From: Nitrospina sp.
GTDB taxonomy: Bacteria; Nitrospinota; Nitrospinia; Nitrospinales; JACRGP01
Reading direction: 5' to 3'
DNA: 64,000 bases
Assembly (NCBI GenBank): GCA_024648695.1
Contig: JACAVV010000017.1
Location: 1-64,000 of the forward strand
This document shows, in pieces, positions 62,941 to 64,000 of this stretch. Numbering within the stretch: the stretch's first letter is position 1; the number at the start of each line of letters is the position of its first letter. The notes below the pieces were generated by a model. That model searched no databases, was not told where the DNA came from, and worked only from the letters and a program-made list of their open reading frames with translations. A program made the position numbers and the translations under genes.

Positions 62941-64000
62941 TTAATAGAGATGTGCCGGGTGCGCTCCCATTGTAAAGTTAAGTTGAAGAAGAAGCTGATG
63001 TTCGTGATCAAACCCGCGGTCTCCAAACCCGTCGTAATCCAGATAATTATATTGCAAACGAAGAGATTGAAATTCGCTATTGGCAAAAGCCAAAAGGGCG
63101 CTCCATTGATGTGTGTCTTCTCCTGCCTCACCGGGCACATCGTCGTTGTGAAGGCCTAGAAAATCGTATCGACCTTGTATCCACCAGCGCTGAAGGAATT
63201 GGTATTGTAAAAATGTATAGACCCCTCCAATATTTTCATCCGGGTTGTGGTCCCCGGTTTCCTTTTCAATTCCTGTTTCTTTAAAAGCTCCCAAATATTC
63301 TGCTTGCCAGATGAGTGAACGAAACCGGGTCCTGTTTAATGGCCTGTAAATGATGGTCATATTGGCACCCACAACATCTGTGTGATTGTTTGCCCCTGAT
63401 GATCCGTTTTCACCGAAGGCGTAAGAACCACCTAACTCAAGGGTTGTGTTTTCATTGAGATCCCACAAATTTTTGGAATGAATGAGATATGCAAAATCGT
63501 CATCATGCTGGGAGTCAAAAAGAGTTTCGTTATCTCCATTTAGAATATTAAAGCTTATTTCAGAAAACCATGGGAGAGGAATAATCGGATTGATTCCGAT
63601 CCCCACTTCATTAAATTCGGCTCCTACCACCCCCCCTACAGCTTGAGGTGCATCAATAAATGGAAATTGATGGGTATGGAGTTGGGCGTGTTTTCCAAAT
63701 GGTACGAAATATTTTCCGGCCCTAATGTTTAAATTTAGAAATGGAACAAAGTCTACAAAGGCCTCTTCCATTTCAATATCCTCAACATCATGCATCGCAA
63801 GGGTTATGGAACCTCTCAAGTAATTATCTATGTAAGCCTGAGCATTTAATTCCAGTTCTTGAATCCTGAAACCGGTTTCATGTTCACCGAAACCGTGAAC
63901 ATGCTGGTCTTCGTGTTCGTCATCATGTTCTCCTCCTTCCGGACCATTTCCTTTGGATCGATATGTGGCCAGTCCCAGAGTGTTAAAACTAATCGCTGGG
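62941..64000 (-). CDS. outer-membrane protein with a histidine-rich segment, partial at the window edge
   Basis: This frame is open without a stop from 64000 down to 62941, so the 5' end is outside the window. About 353 residues are visible. Near the edge a stretch reads GEHDDEHEDQHVHG, then GEHETG; such His/Asp/Glu-rich runs bind zinc. The rest is a beta-rich, aromatic porin-like sequence (FVPFLNLNIRAGKYFVPFG, QYQFLQRWWIQGRYDFLG, QSLRLQYNYLDYDGFGD). It is 40 bases upstream of the ABC binding-protein gene and likely cotranscribed with it, so it may pass zinc or a related metal across the outer membrane. A short TTG-started frame at 63819 is only part of it. Confidence 0.78.
   Translation of the reverse strand, partial: PAISFNTLGLATYRSKGNGPEGGEHDDEHEDQHVHGFGEHETGFRIQELELNAQAYIDNYLRGSITLAMHDVEDIEMEEAFVDFVPFLNLNIRAGKYFVPFGKHAQLHTHQFPFIDAPQAVGGVVGAEFNEVGIGINPIIPLPWFSEISFNILNGDNETLFDSQHDDDFAYLIHSKNLWDLNENTTLELGGSYAFGENGSSGANNHTDVVGANMTIIYRPLNRTRFRSLIWQAEYLGAFKETGIEKETGDHNPDENIGGVYTFLQYQFLQRWWIQGRYDFLGLHNDDVPGEAGEDTHQWSALLAFANSEFQSLRLQYNYLDYDGFGDRGFDHEHQLLLQLNFTMGAHPAHLY

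Overview
The window reads as chromosomal DNA of a Gram-negative, probably autotrophic and probably marine bacterium. Evidence for this is the many outer-membrane and periplasmic proteins, a DabA inorganic-carbon transporter joined to an Mrp-type antiporter operon, Trk and MscS osmotic genes, APS reductase and giant calcium-binding surface proteins. The gene set recalls Nitrospinota or related nitrite-oxidiser and uncultured lineages. That placement rests on recall, not on a search, and is tentative. Apart from small ends, the window is densely coding.

Layout. 0-2.6 kb: an EcfT/CbiQ-like membrane protein, a SpoT-type HD hydrolase, a small hypothetical and APS reductase (cysH). 3.3-17.4 kb: a metal-oxidation block. 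It holds an HtrA protease 46 nt upstream of a 1634-residue multicopper oxidase, a copper-site periplasmic protein, a rubrerythrin-like protein, an ECF sigma factor and a second 1635-residue oxidase that is a close paralogue of the first. 18.2-21.3 kb: trkH-trkA-mscS, translationally coupled. 21.3-32.0 kb, minus strand: a ten-gene operon running dabA, mrpE, mrpF, mrpG, mbhDE-like (the C-terminal part of MrpA), mrpB, mrpC, mrpD, nuoL-like, nuoM-like. It is probably an ion-gradient-driven CO2/bicarbonate uptake machine.

32.5-58.7 kb: a segment bounded by an intact tRNA-Pro(GGG) gene on the right and a decayed copy of that tRNA's 3' half on the left, in the same orientation. This is the geometry left by a tRNA-targeting genomic island. 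Inside are only an alginate-export-like porin and two giant repeat proteins (5368 and 2509 residues). The two share repeat families and a roughly 290-residue C-terminal module that I cannot assign. No integrase is visible.

59-64 kb: a cupin, a B12-binding-type radical SAM protein, then on the minus strand a zinc/manganese ABC permease and binding protein, preceded by an outer-membrane protein with a histidine-rich segment that runs off the right edge.

The strongest candidates for new biology are the DabA plus split-Mrp operon, the duplicated six-domain copper oxidases with their accessory genes, and the tRNA-bounded island with its paired giant proteins and shared C-terminal module.
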